Source: Streptomyces sp. MUM 2J (GTDB lineage Bacteria; Actinomycetota; Actinomycetes; Streptomycetales; Streptomycetaceae). Taken from it: DNA of 64,000 bases. The stretch covers positions 248,001 through 312,000 of the forward strand of contig NZ_JADWYM010000001.1 in assembly GCF_022414535.1 (NCBI RefSeq), written 5' to 3'. How positions within the stretch are numbered: position 1 is the first letter of the stretch; every line of letters starts with the position of its first letter. The notes beneath the pieces were generated by a model, which worked only from the letters and a program-made list of their open reading frames with translations, was not told the DNA's origin and did not search any database. The translations under genes and the position numbers were made by a program. Shown here piece by piece: positions 10,395 through 18,776 of this stretch.

Positions 10395-12587
10395 GTGAAA
10401 CAGGTCGTTCAGAACTACAAGAGTGGCGAGCTGGCGCTGCTTGACGTGCCGGAGCCGGGGTGCAAGCCGGGCGGAGTGCTGGTCCGGAGCGCCTACTCGC
10501 TGATCTCCACCGGAACCGAGCTCATGAAGGTGTCCGAGGCCGGCATGTCGATGCTGGGCAAGGCGCGCTCCCGGCCGGACCAGGTGGCCAAGGTCGTGCA
10601 GAGCGTGGCCACCAACGGGGTGCCCGCCACCTACCGCAAGGTGATGGGCAAGCTGGACTCCTACACGCCGTTGGGCTACTCGCTGTGCGGGGTGGTCGAG
10701 CAGGTCGGCACCGGGATCGACGATGTGAAGGTCGGCGACCTCGTGGCCTGCGCCGGCAACGAGCACGCGCTGCACGCCGAGCTGAACTGGGTGCCGAAGA
10801 ACCTCTACGCCCGGGTGCCGGACGGTCTCGCACCGCGGCACGCGGCCTTCGGAACCGTCGGGTCGATCGCGTTGCAGGGCGTCCGCCGCGGCGAGGCACA
10901 GCTCGGGGACGTGGCGCTGGTCATCGGCCTCGGGCTGATCGGGCAGTTGGTGGTGCAGTTGCTGGCGGCTTCGGGGGTCCGCGTCGTCGGGGCCGACCCC
11001 GACCCATTGCGCTGCGGACTCGCCGAGCGCCTGGGCGCGGCGGCCTGCGGCGATCCCGCGTCCGCGGCCGTGGAGACCGCCGTCGCCGAACTCACCGGCG
11101 GTCACGGCGTGGACCAGGTGTACCTGGCCGCCGGCGGCGGCAGCAACCAGCCCGTCGAGCTGGCCGCCAAGTTGAGCCGGGACCGCGGCCGGGTCGTCGA
11201 CATCGGCAAGTGCCGCCTGGACCTGCCGTGGAACGCGTACTACGAGAAGGAGCTCGACGTCCGGTTCTCCCGCAGTTACGGCCCCGGGCGCTACGACCCG
11301 GAGTACGAACTCGAGGGACGGGACTACCCGATCGGCTATGTGCGCTGGACCGAGCGCCGCAACCTGGCGTGCTTCCTCGACCTCGCCGCCCGCGGACGCG
11401 TCGACGTGGAGCCCCTGGTGTCCCACGTGGCCGACTTCGACGACGCCGTCGAGACGTACCAGAGTCTGAAGGACGGCGCTCTGAAGGCCGTGGCGGTGTT
11501 GTTCCGGTACCCCGAAGGCGCGGGGGAGACGGAGGCGGCCGCCCCGGCGGTGGCCGTGCCCGCGGTGCCACGCGGCACCGGGGCGTCCGCCCCCGCCCGG
11601 CCCGCCAGGACGCCGGTGCGGATGGCGTTCGTCGGCGCGGGGAACTACGCGACGTCGATGCTGCTGCCGCACCTGACACAGCGCGACGGCGTCGAGTTGT
11701 CCACCGTCGTCACCACGACGGCGCTGTCCGCGGCCAACGCCAAGCGGAAGTTCGGATTCGCGAAGGCGACCACCGATCTCGACGCCGTGCTGGGCGACCC
11801 GTCCGTCGACGCGGTGTTCGTGGTCACCCGCCACAGTTCGCACGCCGAGCTGACCCGGAAGGCGCTGCTGGCCGGCAAGGCGGTGTTCGTGGAGAAGCCG
11901 CTGGCGCTCTCCGAGGACGAACTGGCCGGCGTGCTCGCGGCGGTGGAGGAGTCCGGCAACGACCGGCTGCAGGTCGGCTTCAACCGCCGGTTCGCGCCGC
12001 TGCTGCAGGAGGCCAGGAAGCGGTTCGGCGCCCGGACCGGGCCGGCGAGCCTCCGCTACCTGGTCAACGCGGGCCGGCTGGAGCACGGCAGCTGGTACCT
12101 CCAGCAAGGCACCGAGGGCTCGCGGTTCGCCGGCGAGGGCGGGCACTTCGTCGACACGGCGAGCTGGCTGCTCGATGCCGACCCGATCTCGGTGTACGCG
12201 CTCACCACACCCGGCAACGAGGACCTCCAGGTCGTGCTGCGCTACCCGGACGGGTCCACCGCCACCATCAGCTACGTCACCACCGGCCCGGCCGGCTTCC
12301 CCAAGGAGACGCTGGACCTGGTCGCCGACGGCCGCGCGCTGCGGCTCGACGACTTCGTCCGTGCCACCGTCTACGACGGCCGCCGCAGGCGATGGGTCAG
12401 TTCCCGGCTTCCCAAGGCCCGGGACAAGGGCCAGTCCGCCGAGCTGGCCTCGTTCGTCAAGGCCGTGCGGACCGGCGGGCCGATGCCGATACCGCTGGAG
12501 TCGCTGGCCACCACCACGGCGGCCACCCTCGCCGTGCAGTCCGGCCTGGCCGGCGGCGCGCCGGTGACGCTGGCGACGGCGCGATGA
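10395..12587 (+). CDS. bi-domain oxidoreductase: zinc-type alcohol dehydrogenase fused to Gfo/Idh/MocA dehydrogenase
   Basis: This is a two-domain fusion of 730 aa. Residues 1 to about 380 are MDR/alcohol-dehydrogenase-like with a GroES-like part (LGYSLCGVVEQVG) and a Rossmann motif (VALVIGLGLIGQLVVQLL). Residues about 410-730 are a Gfo/Idh/MocA dehydrogenase (MAFVGAGNYATSMLLPHL, and VEKPLALSEDEL with its conserved EKP). A Pro/Ala-rich linker joins them. Such fusions recur beside AsnB-like and heparinase-like genes in exopolysaccharide loci and probably oxidise or epimerise a sugar nucleotide or uronic-acid unit, but no reaction is established that I can name. Start: GTG 10395 after AGAGGACTTCGG. 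It overlaps the following gene by ATGA. Confidence 0.85.
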   Translation: MKQVVQNYKSGELALLDVPEPGCKPGGVLVRSAYSLISTGTELMKVSEAGMSMLGKARSRPDQVAKVVQSVATNGVPATYRKVMGKLDSYTPLGYSLCGVVEQVGTGIDDVKVGDLVACAGNEHALHAELNWVPKNLYARVPDGLAPRHAAFGTVGSIALQGVRRGEAQLGDVALVIGLGLIGQLVVQLLAASGVRVVGADPDPLRCGLAERLGAAACGDPASAAVETAVAELTGGHGVDQVYLAAGGGSNQPVELAAKLSRDRGRVVDIGKCRLDLPWNAYYEKELDVRFSRSYGPGRYDPEYELEGRDYPIGYVRWTERRNLACFLDLAARGRVDVEPLVSHVADFDDAVETYQSLKDGALKAVAVLFRYPEGAGETEAAAPAVAVPAVPRGTGASAPARPARTPVRMAFVGAGNYATSMLLPHLTQRDGVELSTVVTTTALSAANAKRKFGFAKATTDLDAVLGDPSVDAVFVVTRHSSHAELTRKALLAGKAVFVEKPLALSEDELAGVLAAVEESGNDRLQVGFNRRFAPLLQEARKRFGARTGPASLRYLVNAGRLEHGSWYLQQGTEGSRFAGEGGHFVDTASWLLDADPISVYALTTPGNEDLQVVLRYPDGSTATISYVTTGPAGFPKETLDLVADGRALRLDDFVRATVYDGRRRRWVSSRLPKARDKGQSAELASFVKAVRTGGPMPIPLESLATTTAATLAVQSGLAGGAPVTLATAR

Positions 12588-14536
12588 CCATGAGCGCGGG
12601 CTGGTACCTGCGGCGGCTGTCCCGGATGGGACCGCGGGAGGTCGGCGGCCGGGTGGGCGACGCGGTGCGCAGGCGGCGGTGGCGGTCGGCACGGCCGGCC
12701 TGCCCGAGCGTGACCGGCGCCCGGTTCACCGCGGTCCTGCCCACAGGGGCGATCGCCGCCGTGCCACCGGACGCCGCCAAACGTCTCGTCGCCACGGCGG
12801 ATCGGCTGATGGCCGGGCACGCCGAGTTCTTCGGGGTGGACCGCGACGACCTGGCCGACCCGGACTGGTGGTACGACCCGAAGACCGGGCGCCGGGCTCC
12901 GTGGGGCTACGCCTTCGACGTGCCGTACCGGAACGAGGACGTGGTCGGGGACATCAAGCAGATCTGGGAGCCGTCCCGGCATCAGTACCTCACCGTGCTC
13001 GCCGCCGCCTACGCGATCACCGGGGACGAACGGTACGCCGAGCGAGTGGCCGAGCACCTGCGGTCGTGGTGGACGGCGAACGCGCCGCTGCGCGGAGTGC
13101 ACTGGACCAGCGGCATCGAGCTGGGGATCCGGCTGCTGTCCTGGGTGTGGATCCGCCGGCTGCTCGACGGCTGGCCGGGCGTGGCCGGGCTGTTCGAGGA
13201 CAACCCGGCGGCACTCCACCAGATCTGGCACCACCAGCGCTGGCTGGCCGCCTTTCCCAGCCGGGGGTCCTCGGCGAACAACCACGTCATCGCCGAGGCC
13301 GCCGGGCAGTTCGCCGCGGCCTGCGCGTTCGGATGGTTCCCCTCCTCGGCGCGTTGGCGAGCCGACGCGCTGCGGTCGCTGGAGCGGCATCTGCGGAGCA
13401 ACACCTTCGCCTCGGGCCTCAACCGCGAACTGGCCACCGAGTACCACGGACTGGTGCTGGAGCTCGGTCTGGCCGCGGTGGCCGAGGCGGACACCGCCGG
13501 CGTGCCGGTCCCGGCGTCGGTCCGGCTGGTGCTGCTGCGGATGACCGACGCGCTCGCGGCCGTCGTGGACAACCGGCTGCGGCCGCCGCGCCAGGGGGAC
13601 GCGGACGACGGGCACGGTCTCGTCGTGGACGGCGCGGGCACCGACCGCTGGGCCTCGCTGCTGGCCACCGGGGACGCCGTGTTCGGTCGGCTCGCCTGGT
13701 GGCCGGCGGTGACCGGCACCGATGTGCGCACCCCGCTGCTGGCCTCGCTGATCCGGCCCACGGCACCGGCCGTGTCCCGCCCGGCGGGCCGGCCGGCCCA
13801 TTTCGCCGACGCGGGCATGACCCTCCTGCGGGGTCCGGGCGAGATCTGGTGCCGCTGCGACGGCGGTCCGCACGGATTCCTGTCCATCGCCGCGCATGCC
13901 CACGCGGACGCGCTGGCCGTGGAGGTCCGGCACGACGGGGTCGACGTGCTCGCCGACCCGGGGACGTTCTGCTACCACGGGCAGCCCGAGTGGCGGCAGT
14001 ACTTCCGGTCGACCCTCGGCCACAACACCCTGCAGGTGGAGGGCGGTGACCAGTCCGTCTCCGGCGGCCCGTTCCTGTGGACCCGGCACGCCCGCAGCCG
14101 CGTCCTGGTCGCGGACACGTCCGGCGCCTCCGGCGGGGGGACGACCCGCTGGTGCGCCGAGCACGACGGCTACCAGGGCACCGTGCACCGCCGCCGGGTG
14201 GAGCTGGCGGCCGCGAGCCGGGAGCTGAGGGTGGTCGACGAGGTGCGTGGCCCGCGCCGGGCCGTGCGCCTGGCGTTCCACCTCGGCCCGGCGATCTCCG
14301 TGGACCTCGTGGGGAGCCGGGCGGTGCTCACCTGGACCCGGGACGGCGAGGACCGCTCCGCGGCGCTCGACCTGCCCGAGCAGCTGACCTGGCGGGCGCA
14401 TCGAGGCGAGAGCGACCCGCCGCTGGGCTGGTACTCCGCCGGCTTCGGGCGCAAGGAACCCGCCACGACGCTGGTCGGCGCCGGCTTTGCCGACGGCGTG
14501 GAGGGGTTCACCACCGTACTCGGGTTCCGCGGCTAG
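12584..14536 (+). CDS. heparinase II/III-family protein (alginate-lyase-like)
   Basis: This 650-aa protein has an N-terminal (alpha/alpha) toroid (about residues 60-370) and a C-terminal beta-sandwich of the heparinase II/III family. These enzymes cleave uronic-acid-containing polysaccharides by beta-elimination. The toroid contains the conserved SSANNHVIAEAAGQF (Asn-Asn-His) and a later EYHG motif. The sandwich starts at HAHADALAVEVRHDGVDVL and continues through DPGTFCYHG and STLGHNTLQV. No signal peptide is evident at MTMSAGWYLRRLSRMG, so it may be cytoplasmic or exported in an unusual way; in such clusters the protein is often linked to synthesis rather than degradation. The start at ATG 12584 overlaps the previous stop; ATG 12590 is equally possible. 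Confidence 0.85.
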   Translation: MTMSAGWYLRRLSRMGPREVGGRVGDAVRRRRWRSARPACPSVTGARFTAVLPTGAIAAVPPDAAKRLVATADRLMAGHAEFFGVDRDDLADPDWWYDPKTGRRAPWGYAFDVPYRNEDVVGDIKQIWEPSRHQYLTVLAAAYAITGDERYAERVAEHLRSWWTANAPLRGVHWTSGIELGIRLLSWVWIRRLLDGWPGVAGLFEDNPAALHQIWHHQRWLAAFPSRGSSANNHVIAEAAGQFAAACAFGWFPSSARWRADALRSLERHLRSNTFASGLNRELATEYHGLVLELGLAAVAEADTAGVPVPASVRLVLLRMTDALAAVVDNRLRPPRQGDADDGHGLVVDGAGTDRWASLLATGDAVFGRLAWWPAVTGTDVRTPLLASLIRPTAPAVSRPAGRPAHFADAGMTLLRGPGEIWCRCDGGPHGFLSIAAHAHADALAVEVRHDGVDVLADPGTFCYHGQPEWRQYFRSTLGHNTLQVEGGDQSVSGGPFLWTRHARSRVLVADTSGASGGGTTRWCAEHDGYQGTVHRRRVELAAASRELRVVDEVRGPRRAVRLAFHLGPAISVDLVGSRAVLTWTRDGEDRSAALDLPEQLTWRAHRGESDPPLGWYSAGFGRKEPATTLVGAGFADGVEGFTTVLGFRG

Positions 14537-14545
14537 GGGGCTTCT

Positions 14546-14721
14546 GATGGATCTCCGTGGAGGAAGGAGCAGCGTCCGGTGCGTTCCCTCGTCGTGCCGG
14601 CCGGAAGTCCGCGTACCGGGCGTACTCGGGCTTCCGTCCGGCACGGCGCGTGGGGGCGCCTCCCACGTCCTCGGGGCGGTCGGGGAGCGTGCCGGACGTC
14701 GCGCCGCCGCGGAGATCCGTC
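14546..14721. repeat. nested imperfect inverted repeat between heparinase-like and beta-helix genes
   Basis: A strong palindrome fills the 208-bp gap. The inner arms, 14594-14616 and 14622-14644, are 23 nt each with 20 matching positions and a 5-nt loop (CGGGC). Outer arms GGATCTCCG (14549-14557) and CGGAGATCC (14710-14718) also pair, with further partial matches between. Because both strands read almost the same, each encodes RRAGRK...FRPARR-like peptides in translation, which is an artefact of the palindrome. It could be a processing or attenuation structure within the operon, or a decayed mini-transposable element. Confidence 0.7.
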
Positions 14722-14744
14722 GAGGGCTCCCCGGGGGAGGACGT

Positions 14745-16265
14745 GTGGGGATCAAGTGGCGGCACGGGGCGTTGCCGGCGGTCCTGCTGGCGCTGGCCCT
14801 GACGGCGGCGACCGGCTGTGACAGCACCCAGGACGCCCGGCCGAAGCCGACCGTCGCGCCGCCCACGTCCGTGGCCCGGGCGTGCGCCGAGCCCCCGGCC
14901 GGGCCGACGAAGGCGCCGGCGGGCGCGGTGACGGTCGACCCGGCAGTGGCCGGTGACCTGGCCGCGAAGACCAGGAACAGCCCCCCGAACACCACGTTCT
15001 GGCTTCGACCGGGCACGCACAGGCTCGAACCGGACCGCTACGCCCAGGTCATCCCCAAGGAAGGGGACACCTACCTCGGTGCGCCGGGCGCGGTGCTCGA
15101 CGGCCGGAAGAGCAACCAGTACGCGTTCGGTGGCACCGCCCGCGACGTCACCATCCGCTACCTGACCGTGCAGGGTTTCGTCGCCCCGCACAACGAGGGC
15201 GTGGTCAACCACGACTCGGCCGACGGGTGGGTGATCGAGCACGCGACGATCCAGAACAACTCCGGCGCCGGGCTGATGGCAGGTGCCCGCCAGCAGGTCC
15301 GCGACAGCTGCCTGCGCGCCAACGGCCAGTACGGCATGAACGCGTACAAGGCCTCCGGCGTCATCAGCGGCCTGGTGGTCGAGGGCAACGAGATCGTGGG
15401 CAACAACAGGGACAACTGGGAGCGGCGGCAGCCGGGCTGCGGCTGCGCCGGAGGCGTCAAGTTCTGGGCCGTGGACGGCGCCGACGTACGGGGCAACTGG
15501 GTGCACGACAACCATGGCCCGGGGTTGTGGGCGGACACCAACAACAACGACTTCCGCATCGAGGACAACGTGCTCGATGCCAACGACGGTGCCGCGCTGA
15601 TCTACGAGGCCAGCTACAACGCGGTCATCCGGAGGAACACGATCCGGCGGAACAACTGGGTCGAGGGCCGCAGGCACGCCGAACTCGGCGACAACTTCCC
15701 GTTCGCCACCGTCTACGTGTCCGAGTCCGGCGGCGAACCACGGATAAGGGCCCGCACGGACAAGATCGAGATCTACCGGAACGTGCTGGAGAACAACTGG
15801 TCCGGAATCACCCTGTGGGAGAACGCCGACCGGTTCTGCAACAGCCCGGCCAACACCTCCTCCGGCACCTGCACGTTGCTGGTGAAGAACACCGCCCGCT
15901 GCGCACAGCCGGCGATCGCCACCGCACCGCTCTACGCCGACTGCCGGTGGAAGACCCAGCGGGTGGACATCCATGACAACCGCTTCGTGCTGGACAAGTC
16001 CGTCGTCGACTGCACCGTGAAGTGCGACCGCATGGCGGTGCTGGCCAACTACGGCACCTATCCGGACTGGTCGCCGTACCAGGGCGAGCGGGTGGCCGAG
16101 GCCATCACCCGCAAGCAGCACAACCGCTGGCACGACAACGTCTACATCGGACCATGGACGTTCGTCGCCCAGGACCCGAGCCGGACACTGGACTCCGGGC
16201 AGTGGCAGGGCACGCCGTACCAGCAGGACGCGGGCAGCACCTTCCGGGCACGGGGCGGTGGTTGA
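14745..16265 (+). CDS. right-handed beta-helix lipoprotein
   Basis: This predicted lipoprotein of 506 aa has a right-handed parallel beta-helix. From GTG 14745 the N-terminus is positive and hydrophobic (VGIKWRHGALPAVLLALALT) and ends in lipobox TAATGC, so lipidation would fall at the cysteine of CDS. The body shows coil-type repeats (VTIRYLTVQGF, WVIEHATIQNNSGAGL, VVEGNEIVGNNRDNW, FRIEDNVLDANDGAAL), as in pectate-lyase-like and AlgG/NosD-like folds. GGGGAGG just upstream supports this start over the earlier in-frame ATG 14547, which lies in the palindrome. It may bind, trim or epimerise the polymer outside the membrane; no catalytic residues can be assigned. Confidence 0.82.
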   Translation: MGIKWRHGALPAVLLALALTAATGCDSTQDARPKPTVAPPTSVARACAEPPAGPTKAPAGAVTVDPAVAGDLAAKTRNSPPNTTFWLRPGTHRLEPDRYAQVIPKEGDTYLGAPGAVLDGRKSNQYAFGGTARDVTIRYLTVQGFVAPHNEGVVNHDSADGWVIEHATIQNNSGAGLMAGARQQVRDSCLRANGQYGMNAYKASGVISGLVVEGNEIVGNNRDNWERRQPGCGCAGGVKFWAVDGADVRGNWVHDNHGPGLWADTNNNDFRIEDNVLDANDGAALIYEASYNAVIRRNTIRRNNWVEGRRHAELGDNFPFATVYVSESGGEPRIRARTDKIEIYRNVLENNWSGITLWENADRFCNSPANTSSGTCTLLVKNTARCAQPAIATAPLYADCRWKTQRVDIHDNRFVLDKSVVDCTVKCDRMAVLANYGTYPDWSPYQGERVAEAITRKQHNRWHDNVYIGPWTFVAQDPSRTLDSGQWQGTPYQQDAGSTFRARGGG

Positions 16266-16266
16266 G

Positions 16267-17499
16267 ATGGCCACGGACCACACGCCGAAGATCGTCGGAG
16301 CGGCCTGGGGGCTGCTGATCCTCAACACGCTCGGCTCCGCCGGCGCGAAGACCATCGTCCCGCTGCCCCGCTCCCTCATCCAGATGGCCACGATGGGCGC
16401 GCTGGTCGCCGCGTTCGCGCTGGCGCTCGCGGTCAATCCGCGGCTGCGCGTCCGGCCCAACGCCTACGTCTTCCTGCTCACCCTGCTGCTGGTGCCCAGC
16501 GTGATCTCCAGCGTGAACCTGGAGTCCGGGTTCGGCGCGCTGTTCCGCTGCGTCCGGCTGGCTCTCTTCATCGGCACGCTGTGGCTGCTCAGCCGCTGGT
16601 GGGACGGCGGCCTGACGTTCGTCCGGCACCACATCCGGCTGTACTTCGTGGTCCTCGGGTCGGTGGCCGCCGGCGCGATCATCTCACCGGGTGCCGCCAT
16701 GCCCGACCTCTACGGCGGGCGGCTGGTCGGCGCGTTGTGGCCGCTCACCCCACCGCAGATCGGACAGTACGCGGCAGTGATCATCGGGCTTGCCGTGCTG
16801 CTCCTCCTGGGACGCCGGACCAACGGGGGCAGCGCGGCTCTGGTCATCGTGCCGGCCCTCGTCCTGCTCGCGCTGACCCATACCCGGACGGCCACGATCG
16901 GCCTGCTCGTCGGGCTGTCGTTGGCGATCGGCTCGCTCCTGCTGACCAGCGCCGCCGCCCGCCGGTTCTTCACCTGGGCGGTGCTCACCGCCGCCGTGGC
17001 GGCGGTGGGGTTCGGCTCCGCGCTGCAGGCGTGGTTCCTGCGCGGGCAGAGCCAGGAGAACTTCAGCAGCCTCACCGGTCGGGCCAAGGTCTGGGACGCC
17101 CTGCTGGCGGCACCCCGGACGACCCCGGAATACCTGTTCGGCGCGGGCCTGGGCGACAAGTCCTTCGGCGGGCTGCCGATCGACAACAGCTGGCTGGCCG
17201 TCTACAACGAGCAGGGCATGACCGGCGTCGCCCTGGTTGCGGCGATCATCATCGTGCTCGGCGGTGTCGCGCTGCTGCGTCCACCGTCACTGCAGCGGGC
17301 CTGCGCGATCTTCCTGATCAGCTACTGCGCGATCGCGTCGTACACCGAGGCCGGGCTGGGCGACGCGTCGCCGTACCTGCTGCATCTGGCCGTGGCCGCC
17401 TCGCTGCTGGCGGCACCTGCCACGGCCGGCCCCCTCGCGACACCCCACGTTCCTCGACGACGCGCCCCACGATGGGCCCGCAGATCGGAGGTGACCTGA
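16267..17499 (+). CDS. O-antigen ligase/Wzy polymerase-like membrane protein
   Basis: This integral membrane protein has roughly 410 aa and about ten hydrophobic segments; a larger extracytoplasmic loop lies near WFLRGQSQENFSSLTGRAKVWDALL. The conserved surroundings (SSLTGRAKVWDALLAAP...FGAGLG...NSWLAVYNEQGM) are typical of the Wzy_C/O-antigen ligase family. In this operon it is the only candidate polymerase for joining lipid-linked repeat units outside the membrane. ATG 16267 follows a GGGGCGGTGG stretch; GTG 16258, overlapping the previous gene, is an alternative. It precedes a glycosyltransferase by two bases, with GGAGGTGA inside its own 3' end. Confidence 0.8.
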   Translation: MATDHTPKIVGAAWGLLILNTLGSAGAKTIVPLPRSLIQMATMGALVAAFALALAVNPRLRVRPNAYVFLLTLLLVPSVISSVNLESGFGALFRCVRLALFIGTLWLLSRWWDGGLTFVRHHIRLYFVVLGSVAAGAIISPGAAMPDLYGGRLVGALWPLTPPQIGQYAAVIIGLAVLLLLGRRTNGGSAALVIVPALVLLALTHTRTATIGLLVGLSLAIGSLLLTSAAARRFFTWAVLTAAVAAVGFGSALQAWFLRGQSQENFSSLTGRAKVWDALLAAPRTTPEYLFGAGLGDKSFGGLPIDNSWLAVYNEQGMTGVALVAAIIIVLGGVALLRPPSLQRACAIFLISYCAIASYTEAGLGDASPYLLHLAVAASLLAAPATAGPLATPHVPRRRAPRWARRSEVT

Positions 17500-17501
17500 G
17501 C

Positions 17502-18776
17502 ATGCACGTCCTCGTGGTGCACAACCGCTACGCCTCGGCACAGCCGAGCGGCGAGAACAAGGTCGTCGACCAGGAGGTGGCGCTGCTGCGCGGAGCCGGC
17601 CACCGGGTCGAGCTGTTCGAGCGGCGCAGCGACGACATCGCCGCCCGGTCCCTGCCGGGCAAGGCCGCGGTACCGCTGCTGGTTCCGTGGAACCCGGGGG
17701 TCCGCGCGGAACTCGCCGCCCGGCTCCGCACCGAGCGACCGGACGTGGTGCACGTCCACAACGTCTTCCCGCTCCTGTCACCGGCGGTGCTGGCCGCCTG
17801 CGCCGACGCCGGCGTGCCCGCCGTCGCCACGCTGCACAACTACACGCAGGTCTGCCCGCCCGGCACGCTGCAGCGGGACGGCCGGCCGTGTACCGAGTGC
17901 GTCGGGTCCTCGCCGCTGCCCGCCGTCCGGCACGGCTGCTACCGGAACTCCCGGCTGGCGACGGTGCCGCTCGCGGTCAGCCTGTCGGTCAACCGGCGGC
18001 GGTGGTGGTCCGGCGTGGAGCGGTTCTTCTGCATCTCCGCGGCGCAGCGCCACGTCCTGGTGCGGGCGGGCATGCCGGCCGAGCGGCTGGCGGTGAAGCA
18101 CAACTTCGTGCCCGAGCCGGGCGTCCGTCGAGCGGGCGCCGGCGAGCACCTGCTCTACCTCGGCCGGCTCGCGGAGGCCAAGGGCGTGCGCCTGCTCATG
18201 GCCGCATGGGACGAGATCACCGCCGGCGGCGGTGTGGGCGTGCCGCTGGTGATCGCCGGCGCGGGGCCGCTGGAGCGAGAGGTGTCCGCCTGGGCGGCGG
18301 GCCGGGACGACGTGCGGTACGTCGGCCTGTACGACCCGGCGCAGTGCCGGCAGGCCATCGCGCGGTCGGTCGCCGTGGTGGCTCCCTCCACCTGGCTGGA
18401 GGCGTTCGGCCTGGTGGCCGTGGAGGCGATGGCGGCGGGGGTCCCGGCCGTCGCCGCCGGTCACGGCGCCTTCGTGGAACTGGTCGAGGACGGGGTGACC
18501 GGGCTGTTGCACCAGCCGGGCGAGTCCGCCTCGCTGGCGTCCTGCCTGCGCCGGATCACGGCCGAGCCGGCCGGCAACCGGGCGATGGGCCAGGCGGCCC
18601 GGCGCCGCTACGAGCAGGACTTCAGCCCGGACGTCGGGCTGGAGCGCCTGGTGGACGGGTACCGCACCGCGATCGCGGGTCGGTCCGGCGGCGGGGACCC
18701 CCTGCCGCCGGTAGGGGACACACACACTGGCTCGTGGCGGGAGCAGCCGCGCGAGCGGGATGGGGGCAGTAGATGA
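17502..18776 (+). CDS. glycosyltransferase family 4
   Basis: This GT-B glycosyltransferase has 424 aa. N-terminal domain: MHVLVVHNRYASAQPSGENKVV and VVHVHNVFPLLSPAVLAACADAG. The NYTQVCPPGTLQRDGRPCTECVG segment, with several cysteines, is common in a subgroup of polysaccharide GT4 enzymes. C-terminal donor-binding domain: LLYLGRLAEAKGVRLLM and WLEAFGLVAVEAMAAGVPAVAA with the E-x7-E motif. The last about 30 residues (GRSGGGDPLPPVGDTHTGSW...) are low-complexity and lie over a DNA palindrome near 18690-18713. The start has a strong ribosome binding site (GGAGGTGA). It overlaps the methyltransferase gene by ATGA. Sugar specificity is unknown. Confidence 0.85.
   Translation: MHVLVVHNRYASAQPSGENKVVDQEVALLRGAGHRVELFERRSDDIAARSLPGKAAVPLLVPWNPGVRAELAARLRTERPDVVHVHNVFPLLSPAVLAACADAGVPAVATLHNYTQVCPPGTLQRDGRPCTECVGSSPLPAVRHGCYRNSRLATVPLAVSLSVNRRRWWSGVERFFCISAAQRHVLVRAGMPAERLAVKHNFVPEPGVRRAGAGEHLLYLGRLAEAKGVRLLMAAWDEITAGGGVGVPLVIAGAGPLEREVSAWAAGRDDVRYVGLYDPAQCRQAIARSVAVVAPSTWLEAFGLVAVEAMAAGVPAVAAGHGAFVELVEDGVTGLLHQPGESASLASCLRRITAEPAGNRAMGQAARRRYEQDFSPDVGLERLVDGYRTAIAGRSGGGDPLPPVGDTHTGSWREQPRERDGGSR

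Noticed and set aside
18688..18713. Palindrome CCGGCGGCGGGGACCCCCTGCCGCCGG in the end of a glycosyltransferase gene, considered as another mini-element or terminator.
   Set aside because: It lacks the shared tail, lies in a variable C-terminus, and the next gene overlaps, so termination there is unlikely.
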